Positions 6,404 to 12,671 of a DNA stretch of 15,993 nt are shown here, piece after piece. The position numbers and the translations under genes are program-made. Under the pieces are notes generated by a model. That model had not been told where the DNA came from. It did no database searches and saw nothing but the letters and a program-made list of their open reading frames with translations. Each line of letters starts with the position of its first letter. Within the stretch, counting starts at the first letter, position 1. Source of the stretch: Clostridia bacterium (GTDB taxonomy: Bacteria; Bacillota; Clostridia; Oscillospirales; Acutalibacteraceae); the NCBI GenBank assembly GCA_030536195.1, contig JAUNQL010000010.1, positions 1 to 15,993 on the forward strand, given 5' to 3'.

Positions 6404-7576
6404 TTACTTCTGTACGTATGGCTCTGGATGGTCATATTCACCATATTCGCATCCAATATGCTCAGCGTGCATATCATCGATAAGCTTGTAACCGAAGAGA
6501 GTCTTCTTGTAGAGCTTGAGATCGCCATAACCCATACCGCAGTTCCAAAGTCTCTGATGACGAGCCTTACCGTTAGGAGCTTCGTAATGGATGTTAAGCA
6601 TATCGTCCTTCTTACAACGGATGTCTGTGATGAGACGACCCTTGATTGTCTTCTGGTCAACGTGCCATACGATTTCATCGTCTGTCTCGTAGCCTTCGAA
6701 TGCTGTTCTTGAGAATGTCCAAAGCTTAGAGAAGTTGAACTCATAGCAGTCACCCTCATAGCAGAAACCACCGAGGAGCTTACGTGGGAAGCGGATACCA
6801 AATGCCTTTGGAGCGCCACCACCGATATCAAATACAGACTTAGTAAGCTTCTTGCCTGTGATGTTAGATGTAAGGTCACAAGATGAAAGCCATACCCATG
6901 GAGTTGTGAAGTCAGAACCCCAGTTCTTATCTGCATAACCATATGACTTCTCTGGGATTACGTCATAGATGTCGCCATCGATAACGATAGTACCAGAATA
7001 GAGAGACTTCATACCCTCTGCATGCCAGTACATCTCGAATGCATTAAGTCTTCTCATGAGCCAGCTTGTGCCGTAACCTACGTTCCAAGCGATCTGCTTG
7101 TCGATCTTAATGTCGAATGTCATTGTACCAGCGTCGCACATGTACTCTGGATGAGCAGCTACTTCTTCCTCAGTAAGAGCTACTGTACCACGGAGTGTGT
7201 ACTCGTCAGCATAGCAGTCAGCTGCAGAAACGCTGTAAGGAGCGTTGTAATGAACCTTAACGTCCTTCCAAGCGAAGAATCTGTGGAGCTGCTTTTTCTT
7301 GTCAGCACCCCAACAACCACAGTTTACCATGAGGTAAGATGGCTTCTTGTTGAGTGTCTGGTTTGCTGGAAGCTGGCCAAGTACTGGCTCGTCCTCAGCA
7401 AGTGCTGGGTTGCAAAGGAAGAACTCAATGAAGAATGGCTTCTCAGCGCCAGTCTTTCTATTGATAGCTGTGAATGAATGCCACCACCAGTCGTAGCCCT
7501 GTGTCTTGAAGCTACCACGGAGCATGCACTCGTTACAGTTCTGATCCTTTGTAGTAAACTTACGTTTAATACTCAT
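6404..7576 (-). CDS. Tocopherol-cyclase-like protein (calycin/AttH-CrtC relative)
   Basis: A 390-aa soluble protein with no signal peptide. It matches the tocopherol cyclase family (PF14249 type) by its pattern. The N-terminal part has WWWHSFTAINRKTG with FFIEFFLCNP. The middle holds the hallmark SYGYADKNWGSDF (about residues 211-223) followed by a tryptophan-rich WVWLSSCDL, and the rest is beta-rich and tryptophan/tyrosine-rich, as in a two-lobed lipocalin-like barrel. In plants and cyanobacteria the family closes the chromanol ring of tocopherols, and related CrtC/AttH proteins act on lipophilic isoprenoids. The substrate here is unknown. Several paired cysteines (C14/C17, C86/C88) add local interest. 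It has a strong AGGAGG site at its ATG, its own terminator and no co-transcribed neighbour. Bacterial homologues in anaerobes are usually annotated only by this name. Confidence 0.65.
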   Translation of the reverse strand: MSIKRKFTTKDQNCNECMLRGSFKTQGYDWWWHSFTAINRKTGAEKPFFIEFFLCNPALAEDEPVLGQLPANQTLNKKPSYLMVNCGCWGADKKKQLHRFFAWKDVKVHYNAPYSVSAADCYADEYTLRGTVALTEEEVAAHPEYMCDAGTMTFDIKIDKQIAWNVGYGTSWLMRRLNAFEMYWHAEGMKSLYSGTIVIDGDIYDVIPEKSYGYADKNWGSDFTTPWVWLSSCDLTSNITGKKLTKSVFDIGGGAPKAFGIRFPRKLLGGFCYEGDCYEFNFSKLWTFSRTAFEGYETDDEIVWHVDQKTIKGRLITDIRCKKDDMLNIHYEAPNGKARHQRLWNCGMGYGDLKLYKKTLFGYKLIDDMHAEHIGCEYGEYDHPEPYVQK

Positions 7577-7609
7577 TTTAATATCCTCCTAATAAAGATT
7601 TACTTATAT

Positions 7610-7632
7610 ATTATATATTATCGGACATCTGT
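7610..7632 (-). promoter_or_regulatory. Putative promoter and motif upstream of the cyclase-like gene
   Basis: On the minus strand a TATAAT (7615-7610) lies in an AT-rich run about 35 bases before the ATG, with no convincing -35. A 10-bp element, ACAGATGTCC (7632-7623), sits just upstream in the spacer region and recurs at 11153-11162. The rest of the 153-base gap holds the lipase terminator and AT-rich sequence. Confidence 0.4.
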
Positions 7633-7691
7633 TTTCTATTGTATGAAAAAACAATACTTAAATTCAATTTTAGTGCTATTGCACAAAAAAA

Positions 7692-7720
7692 TAAGACATC
7701 TCAAATTTTGAGATGCCTTA
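7692..7720. terminator. Intrinsic terminator of the lipase operon
   Basis: A 13-bp stem with one A/C mismatch (7692-7704 with 7708-7720) and a 3-base loop. On the minus strand it runs directly into a long T tract (TTATTTTTTTG), ending the operon that begins with the response regulator or an internal promoter. Confidence 0.85.
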
Positions 7721-7729
7721 GTTTTTAAA

Positions 7730-8902
7730 TTATTCTAAATTTTCAAGAATGTCGATGAAATTCTTGTAGTAGTTCATTACGTAGTAAGGTGTCAAAACTG
7801 CACGAAGTGAACCACCAACAACATCCATGTGGTCGCCCTGGTAAACAGGCATTACATTCCAAATTCCACGCTTTGCAACGCAGTCATTGTCATAGAAATA
7901 CTCGAAAGGCTCATCGCTTGGATGAAGTGCTGATACTGTGTTAGAACAGCCATCTGACTCGAGCCATGATGGATCGAGGTCCTCATCAATTGACTTGTCG
8001 TGACGGCAAGAACCAACAAGGTTACCTGTAAGCCAGAATGGAACAAAGCTTGATGCCTTCATTCTGTGGTTGCCACGAGGAGTAACCATTGAGTTGCTTG
8101 TTGAGATTGAGAAGTTGTATGCCTTGTCATTAATCTCAAATCTCTCGTTGAGTTCACGAGCACCTGCAAGACAGAGATCCCAATAGAGGTTGTCCTTGGT
8201 GTTCATTGCCTTAATCATATTAGGAACCTTGAGCATGTTTGCAGGATTGTAGCCCTTTCGTGGGTCAGATGTGATGCCCCACTGGTCAAGTGACATGTCG
8301 TAGAACTTGCCAAGTGGTGTGTTGTCCATGATTCCTGCAAAGCCAAAGAATGTGATGCACTTGAGTATTGGAAGAAGTGGTCCAATCGCATAGATAACTG
8401 TTGTACCATCATGTGGGCCAGCAACAGTTGTTACTGACTGGAGCCAGTCACCCTTGCCACCTGTGAAGAGTGGAGATGTGTCCGCACCTGTTGCGGCAAC
8501 CTCCTCTGGTGCACCGTGTGCAAGAAGGTGGGATACCATACGAACTGTTGCGCCGCCAAAGCTGTGGCCCAAGATGTGAATCTTGTTTTCAGCACTCCAG
8601 TTTGGAACAAGTGGCTTGTCGTATGTACGACCATATCTCTCGTGGCCATACTTCTTTGAATGTGCCTCACCATAGTCTACTGTGCCACCAACAAGCTGTG
8701 CGTAAATTTCGCAAGCGCGGTCCCAAGCAGAACCAAGTGAACTGATTGTTGGTGCGTATGCCTCACCGCCGTTGTCACGGATCATCTTACATACATCACC
8801 AGCGAGCATGCCCCAGTAAGGCATAAAATCATTTACTTTTTCATCCTGTCCAAAACCAAGCATGCCGTGGATGAAAATATAAGGATAACTTTTATTTGCC
8901 AT
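7730..8902 (-). CDS. Triacylglycerol lipase, family I.5 (staphylococcal/Geobacillus) type
   Basis: A 390-aa alpha/beta hydrolase. It opens with PYIFIHGMLGFG, the oxyanion region. The nucleophile is Ser114 in GHSFGG, the acid is Asp317 in WLESDG and the catalytic His is His358 in GDHMDVVG. Family I.5 lipases also bind a structural zinc through two Asp and two His; the equivalent residues look present at Asp61, His81, His87 and about Asp237, with the surrounding HSKKYGHERYGRTY closely matching the family. No signal peptide or membrane anchor is seen, which is odd for a family usually secreted, so it may work inside the cell or leave by another route. It begins 19 bases after a 56-aa gene and has an AGGAGA site. 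Confidence 0.88.
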   Translation of the reverse strand: MANKSYPYIFIHGMLGFGQDEKVNDFMPYWGMLAGDVCKMIRDNGGEAYAPTISSLGSAWDRACEIYAQLVGGTVDYGEAHSKKYGHERYGRTYDKPLVPNWSAENKIHILGHSFGGATVRMVSHLLAHGAPEEVAATGADTSPLFTGGKGDWLQSVTTVAGPHDGTTVIYAIGPLLPILKCITFFGFAGIMDNTPLGKFYDMSLDQWGITSDPRKGYNPANMLKVPNMIKAMNTKDNLYWDLCLAGARELNERFEINDKAYNFSISTSNSMVTPRGNHRMKASSFVPFWLTGNLVGSCRHDKSIDEDLDPSWLESDGCSNTVSALHPSDEPFEYFYDNDCVAKRGIWNVMPVYQGDHMDVVGGSLRAVLTPYYVMNYYKNFIDILENLE

Positions 8903-8921
8903 AATATCTCCTCAAATTATC

Positions 8922-9092
8922 TTAGCTTAAGAACTGCTTTGGAAGTGTGAAAAGTGCGTTTACGCCCTTCTTAACTGGTGCCTTAACGTTTTCCTTAACT
9001 CCCTCTTTGATGCCCTCTGTTACGCCCTGGATAAGGCCGTCCTTAGCAGATGTCAAAGCCTTTGTTACGAACTCTTTAATAAACTTTTTCAT
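8922..9092 (-). CDS. Small amphipathic peptide with four-residue repeat
   Basis: A 56-aa frame, read by hand from ATG at 9092-9090 to TAA at 8924-8922, preceded by a good GAGGTGA site. The N-terminus is basic (MKKFIKEFVTKAL). Residues 21-44 are six successive tetrads of the form x-x-G-[V/I], such as TEGI, KEGV and KKGV; four carry Gly at position three and all end in Val or Ile. The C-terminus reads ALFTLPKQFLS. It is lysine-rich with alternating charge and has no signal peptide or transmembrane segment. It lies between the histidine kinase and the lipase genes, 19 bases before the latter, so co-expression with the lipase is very likely. I do not recognise a family. A lipid-surface-binding peptide is only an inference from its composition. 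Confidence 0.72.
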   Translation of the reverse strand: MKKFIKEFVTKALTSAKDGLIQGVTEGIKEGVKENVKAPVKKGVNALFTLPKQFLS

Positions 9093-9132
9093 TTCTTTCA
9101 CCTCGTGATTAAAAAGTGTCTATATTCTATCA

Positions 9133-10407
9133 CTAAGAGCGCTTAATTGGAAGAGCAAAAGCAAAACAAGTGCCTTTCTCGTTAGAGTACTCAAGACCAA
9201 TCTTGCCACCGTGTGCAGCGATGATGTTCTGAGCAATGGAAAGGCCTAGGCCATAGCCGCCCTTTTCACGCGCTCTTGAGTCATCTGCACGATAGAAGCG
9301 CTCAAAGAGATGTGCTTGCTTATGTGCCTCAATTGCAGGACCCGTGTTGGCAACAGAAAACTTAACCTGCTTGCCAAGATTCTCCGCTGTGACAAAGATA
9401 CTTCCCTTATCATCAACATACTTCAAAGCGTTATCGATGAGTATCATGATAACCTGCTTGATGCGAGTCTCATCCGCATTGAGGAAAATATCCATAGGGA
9501 TATTTGATGTGAAATTTATGCCTTTCTCAAACGCAACTGATTCGAATGTCAAAACACATTCCTCAGAGAGCTTTGAGAAGTTGATATTTTGGAAATTGTA
9601 GGACTGATCAATATTGGCATCCGAGCGCGCGAGGAAGAGCATATCGTTGACAAGCTCAGTCATACGAGTTGCTTCGGACTTGGTGTTTTCAATCCACTTG
9701 TTTTCCTCCCAAATTGTCGCGTCCTTATTGGCCTGCATTATATCCATATTGGCAAGGATAACAGTGAGCGGTGTCTTGAGTTCGTGGGAAGCATCAGCAA
9801 CGAAACGTTGCTGGTCATTCCAGGACTTCTCAACCGGCTCAATGGCCTTCCTTGCCATGTAGTCCGAGATAAGGAACATGACAGCGAGGATGCAGAAAAT
9901 AGCGATAAAATCGAGCCTTAATGTAAAGAACAATGTACTGTGCTCAGAACTTAGATCAGCAAAAGCAACTTTGTAACCCGAATCCATAGTCTGACGTAGG
10001 AACCTTACATTGTACTGTGATAATACGCCCGTCTCATTCTCGCTCTCCATAGCAGCACTGAGCATATTTCGTATATCTTTTGTACTGTATTTATAGTTAA
10101 CTGATGTCTCGTATACAGCTGTTGAGCCATTCTTGTCAAGTACTGCAACCAAGGAGACCGATGAAAGTCGTTCCTGAGAAACTTCCTCATCATTATTTTT
10201 AGGAACTGGCAAAAGCGATGCAACCCTTCCATCAGGGAAGAATGCGACACTCATGTTACCAGCAAGAGATGTCTCCATAGCGCTAATAGTTTGCTTGCGC
10301 TCATACCCGTAGACAACTACAGTCAAAATACAGAACACCAACACAATAACTATTCCAACAAGAAGCATATTTGAAAGGATAAATTGGCGTCTTAATTTCT
10401 TTAGCAA
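9133..10407 (-). CDS. Two-component sensor histidine kinase
   Basis: A 424-aa membrane kinase. The start is TTG at 10407-10405, with a GGAGGTG site 5 bases before it inside the response-regulator gene; the two genes overlap by 7 bases. Two membrane helices (about residues 12-33 and 165-182) flank an extracytoplasmic sensor domain of about 130 residues. The HisKA H-box is DASHELKTPLTV with His208. The ATPase domain has an N-box with LIDNALKY (Asn326), a G1 reading VANTGPAI where the usual Asp is Asn, the F-box LFERFYR and the G2 GYGLGLSI. No clear HAMP linker is visible between the second helix and the H-box. The sensed signal is unknown. Confidence 0.93.
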   Translation of the reverse strand: MLKKLRRQFILSNMLLVGIVIVLVFCILTVVVYGYERKQTISAMETSLAGNMSVAFFPDGRVASLLPVPKNNDEEVSQERLSSVSLVAVLDKNGSTAVYETSVNYKYSTKDIRNMLSAAMESENETGVLSQYNVRFLRQTMDSGYKVAFADLSSEHSTLFFTLRLDFIAIFCILAVMFLISDYMARKAIEPVEKSWNDQQRFVADASHELKTPLTVILANMDIMQANKDATIWEENKWIENTKSEATRMTELVNDMLFLARSDANIDQSYNFQNINFSKLSEECVLTFESVAFEKGINFTSNIPMDIFLNADETRIKQVIMILIDNALKYVDDKGSIFVTAENLGKQVKFSVANTGPAIEAHKQAHLFERFYRADDSRAREKGGYGLGLSIAQNIIAAHGGKIGLEYSNEKGTCFAFALPIKRS

Positions 10408-11078
10408 TTTGGCACCTCCAAACGATATCCAATCTTGCGAACTGTAGATATAGCAACTTTAGAATTGATGTGCGACAATTTCTTTCTAAGGAATGAGATA
10501 TAAACCTCAACATTGTTGTCCTCAGCATCTGATTCAATACCCCAAACTTTGATAAGTAAATCCTCTTTTGGAACTATGATATTTGGGTTGGACATGAGGA
10601 GCTTTAAGATATCAAACTCCTTAGGGCCTAAATTGATTGAATTATCACCACAGGATACTGCATAGTTAGAGAGGCTGAGAGTTAAATCCTCAAACTTAAG
10701 TTCATCGAGTACTACTTCGCCTTGGCGACGTGAGATAGCGCGGATACGCGCAAGCAACTCGCCAGGTACGAACGGCTTTGTTAGATAGTCGTCCGCACCG
10801 CAGTCGAGGCCTTTGATTTTGTCAGCTGTATCATCCTTTGCTGTGAGCATGATGACAGGAGTCTGATTCTTCTCTTCTCTCATCTTGCGGACGATGTCAA
10901 AGCCGTTCATCCGAGGTAACATTACATCCATGACTATAACGTCATAGATGTCGCTCATGGCGTAATCAAGGCCATCCTCACCATCGTTGACAATGTCAAC
11001 ACTGTAGCGCTGGCCTTTCATAATCTCGCCAAGTGCCTCTGCAAGACGAACTTCATCCTCAACTATTAGTACTCTCAT
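10401..11078 (-). CDS. OmpR-family response regulator
   Basis: A 225-aa protein with an N-terminal receiver: acidic residues Glu7, Asp8, the phosphoacceptor Asp51 in VIVMDVMLP, the switch Thr79 in MLTAKDD and Lys101 in LTKPF. A short linker leads to a C-terminal winged-helix trans-activation domain with LGPKEFDILKLLM, VWG, the recognition helix region NNVEVYISFLRKKL and the wing IRxxGYRL-type ending VRKIGYRLEV. It overlaps the kinase gene by 7 bases and is first in the array. It faces the esterase gene across a 132-base region with overlapping divergent promoters, so both are plausible targets. Its ribosome site is AAGGTG. Confidence 0.94.
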   Translation of the reverse strand: MRVLIVEDEVRLAEALGEIMKGQRYSVDIVNDGEDGLDYAMSDIYDVIVMDVMLPRMNGFDIVRKMREEKNQTPVIMLTAKDDTADKIKGLDCGADDYLTKPFVPGELLARIRAISRRQGEVVLDELKFEDLTLSLSNYAVSCGDNSINLGPKEFDILKLLMSNPNIIVPKEDLLIKVWGIESDAEDNNVEVYISFLRKKLSHINSKVAISTVRKIGYRLEVPNC

Positions 11079-11098
11079 AAATGCACCTTCTAACCATA

Positions 11099-11115
11099 TG
11101 ATAATTACATTATCA
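11099..11115. promoter_or_regulatory. Inverted repeat in the response-regulator leader
   Basis: TGATAAT-TAC-ATTATCA is a perfect 7-bp inverted repeat, extendable to 11095-11120 with one bulged base. It lies between the predicted start of the regulator transcript (near 11137) and its ribosome site. It may be an operator or a leader hairpin. Confidence 0.5.
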
Positions 11116-11143
11116 ATATGTTACTTAAAAAACACTTAAATCT

Positions 11144-11172
11144 ATTATACAGACAGATGTCCTTGCAAACAA
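11144..11172 (-). promoter_or_regulatory. Response-regulator promoter
   Basis: On the minus strand, TTGTTT (11172-11167), a 17-base spacer, then a perfect TATAAT (11149-11144). Its -35 overlaps the -35 of the divergent esterase promoter by two bases. A GACA-GA-TGTC element occupies its spacer. Confidence 0.6.
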
Positions 11173-11191
11173 TAATCAAATGGGATATAGT
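11163..11191 (+). promoter_or_regulatory. Esterase promoter
   Basis: TTGCAA (11163-11168), 17 bases, TATAGT (11186-11191). The start would be near 11198, right at the GGAGGG ribosome site, giving a leader of only about a dozen bases. Confidence 0.6.
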
Positions 11192-11210
11192 TTCATTTGG
11201 AGGGATTATA

Positions 11211-12143
11211 ATGAAAAAATCTGTTTATCTTCGCGGAGTACTCGGCACAATGTGGTACAACTTTACCGAATGCTTTGCATATGTCGCACTTCATCGCAAG
11301 ACTCCAGATACACTTAAATATACACCACACGTAAAATATGGCGAGGGCAAGCAGCAGTTCTTGAACCTCTGCACACGCCGTGATACCGAAAACGAAAAGA
11401 AGCCTCTTTTCGTATACATCCACGGTGGTGGATGGGTATCAGGCATCACAGACATGCGTGATACATACATTGCAAACTGGGCAGAAAAAGGCTTCTTTAC
11501 AGCCTCCATCGCCTACACATACGCACCATACAAGGTGTTCCCATCCCAGCTCCACGAGATCTTCAGCGCGCTCGATTTCATCTATGACCACGCTGATGAG
11601 TGGAACATTGACACCAGCAAGGTTGTCTTTGCCGGCGAGTCAGCTGGCGGCTACTACATCATGTACGCCGCACTCATCGCGACTGACAAGTCATACCTCG
11701 ACAAGCTCGGCATAGAGTTTAGGCATCGCGACGAGTTCCACATCGATGCGCTCGTTTCACACTGTGGATGCTTTAACCTCTCTTCTCTCATTGACGAAGA
11801 CAAGCAGCAGTCCAACTTCCCAGATATGAAGATGTTTATCACATCTTTCCTTGGCAAGGACTTTGATGAAGTTAAAGCATTTCTTAAAACTCCAGAGGGT
11901 GAACTTGCAAGTCCAAAGGTAATTGATGGCTTCCCACCTGTATTTGTGGTACGTTGCTGTCGTGACTGGTTACGATATGAGGCGTTTGACCTCATGGAGG
12001 ACCTCAAAGCTCACAACATACCATACGGTGAGTTTGAGGGCACAGGCATCATCGGCAACCACGCATGGTCAATCGCAACCATCGTAAAGAAGGGCCGTGA
12101 CTGCTTCGACAAGTCATATGAGTTTGTAATGAAATACATCTAA
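11211..12143 (+). CDS. Alpha/beta hydrolase, hormone-sensitive-lipase-type esterase
   Basis: The start is ATG at 11211, eight bases after a strong GGAGGG site; the longer frame from 11118 would run through the promoter. The product is 310 aa. It has the oxyanion motif HGGGW (71-75), the nucleophile elbow GESAGG with Ser144, a likely acid Asp252 in RCCRDWL and the His284 in GNHAWS, so the triad is complete. The HGGG pattern puts it with the HSL/carboxylesterase family, which hydrolyses short acyl or acetyl esters, including esters on xylan or xenobiotics. No signal peptide is present. It is divergent from the two-component genes and ends at a bidirectional terminator. Confidence 0.88.
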   Translation: MKKSVYLRGVLGTMWYNFTECFAYVALHRKTPDTLKYTPHVKYGEGKQQFLNLCTRRDTENEKKPLFVYIHGGGWVSGITDMRDTYIANWAEKGFFTASIAYTYAPYKVFPSQLHEIFSALDFIYDHADEWNIDTSKVVFAGESAGGYYIMYAALIATDKSYLDKLGIEFRHRDEFHIDALVSHCGCFNLSSLIDEDKQQSNFPDMKMFITSFLGKDFDEVKAFLKTPEGELASPKVIDGFPPVFVVRCCRDWLRYEAFDLMEDLKAHNIPYGEFEGTGIIGNHAWSIATIVKKGRDCFDKSYEFVMKYI

Positions 12144-12152
12144 ACATAAAAC

Positions 12153-12176
12153 AAGGGGCAGCAACCGCTGCCCCTT
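12153..12176. terminator. Bidirectional intrinsic terminator between esterase and GNAT genes
   Basis: A perfect 10-bp GC-rich stem (12153-12162 with 12167-12176) and a 4-base loop. TTATATTTTA follows on the + strand and TTGTTTTATG on the minus strand. It separates convergent genes. Confidence 0.88.
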
Positions 12177-12188
12177 ATATTTTACTGT

Positions 12189-12671
12189 TTATGCAATTCT
12201 GTATGTCTCAACAATGCCACCAACGGCCTCTGTTGCATCAACGTCAAGTACGCCACCCACATTGATTGCAAGATTTGTTGATGCCTTATTGTTAGCATTT
12301 GCATGCCAAATGAAATAATCTGGATGATACTCCTCACGGAAAATAGGCAAAGCGTATTCCATGACGTCAAGCGCAATGCCACGGCCCCAGAAATCAGGGA
12401 GCAAAGCTATCTGAATTTCAGGAGTTTTTGTGCTAATACCTACAAGGCGTACATAACCTATATCAAGGCCGCTGAAGCATATAGAATAAAGTTGATCGTC
12501 AGTTGACTCCTCTGCCTCCATAAGGCTTGCAAAGAGCGCCTTAATTGCAGGCATGTAGTCCTCTGCCTTCTTGCCATCTGAAAGCTTTACAGCTGGCAAC
12601 TGGAAAGGCTTATCAGCCTCTGTATCAACACGTTTTTTAAATGTTCTGTCAGCACACTTTTTAAGTTCCAT
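12189..12671 (-). CDS. GNAT family acetyltransferase
   Basis: A 160-aa protein with a GNAT core. A strand around GYVRLVGI (72-79) is followed by EIQIALLPDFWGRGIALDVMEYAL, where WGRGIA is the acetyl-CoA pyrophosphate loop (R/Q-x-x-G-x-G/A), and then FIWHANANNKASTNLAINVGG, the second conserved strand and helix of RimJ/RimL-like members. The acceptor substrate is unknown. Its ATG overlaps the GTPase stop by one base and its AAGGAGGG site lies in the GTPase coding end, so it should be made with the GTPase. Residues 1-60 are less typical. Confidence 0.82.
   Translation of the reverse strand: MELKKCADRTFKKRVDTEADKPFQLPAVKLSDGKKAEDYMPAIKALFASLMEAEESTDDQLYSICFSGLDIGYVRLVGISTKTPEIQIALLPDFWGRGIALDVMEYALPIFREEYHPDYFIWHANANNKASTNLAINVGGVLDVDATEAVGGIVETYRIA

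Noticed and set aside
6337..6942. A 201-codon open frame on the minus strand
   Set aside because: It lies in another frame of the cyclase-like gene, has low-complexity Ser/Thr/Val composition, no ribosome site and runs into the terminator.
9093..9132. An internal promoter (TTCCAA and TAGAAT) or terminator between kinase and 56-aa genes
   Set aside because: The -35 is a poor match and the only hairpin is a 5-bp GTGAT/ATCAC pair with a 19-base loop, so neither is supported well enough to list.
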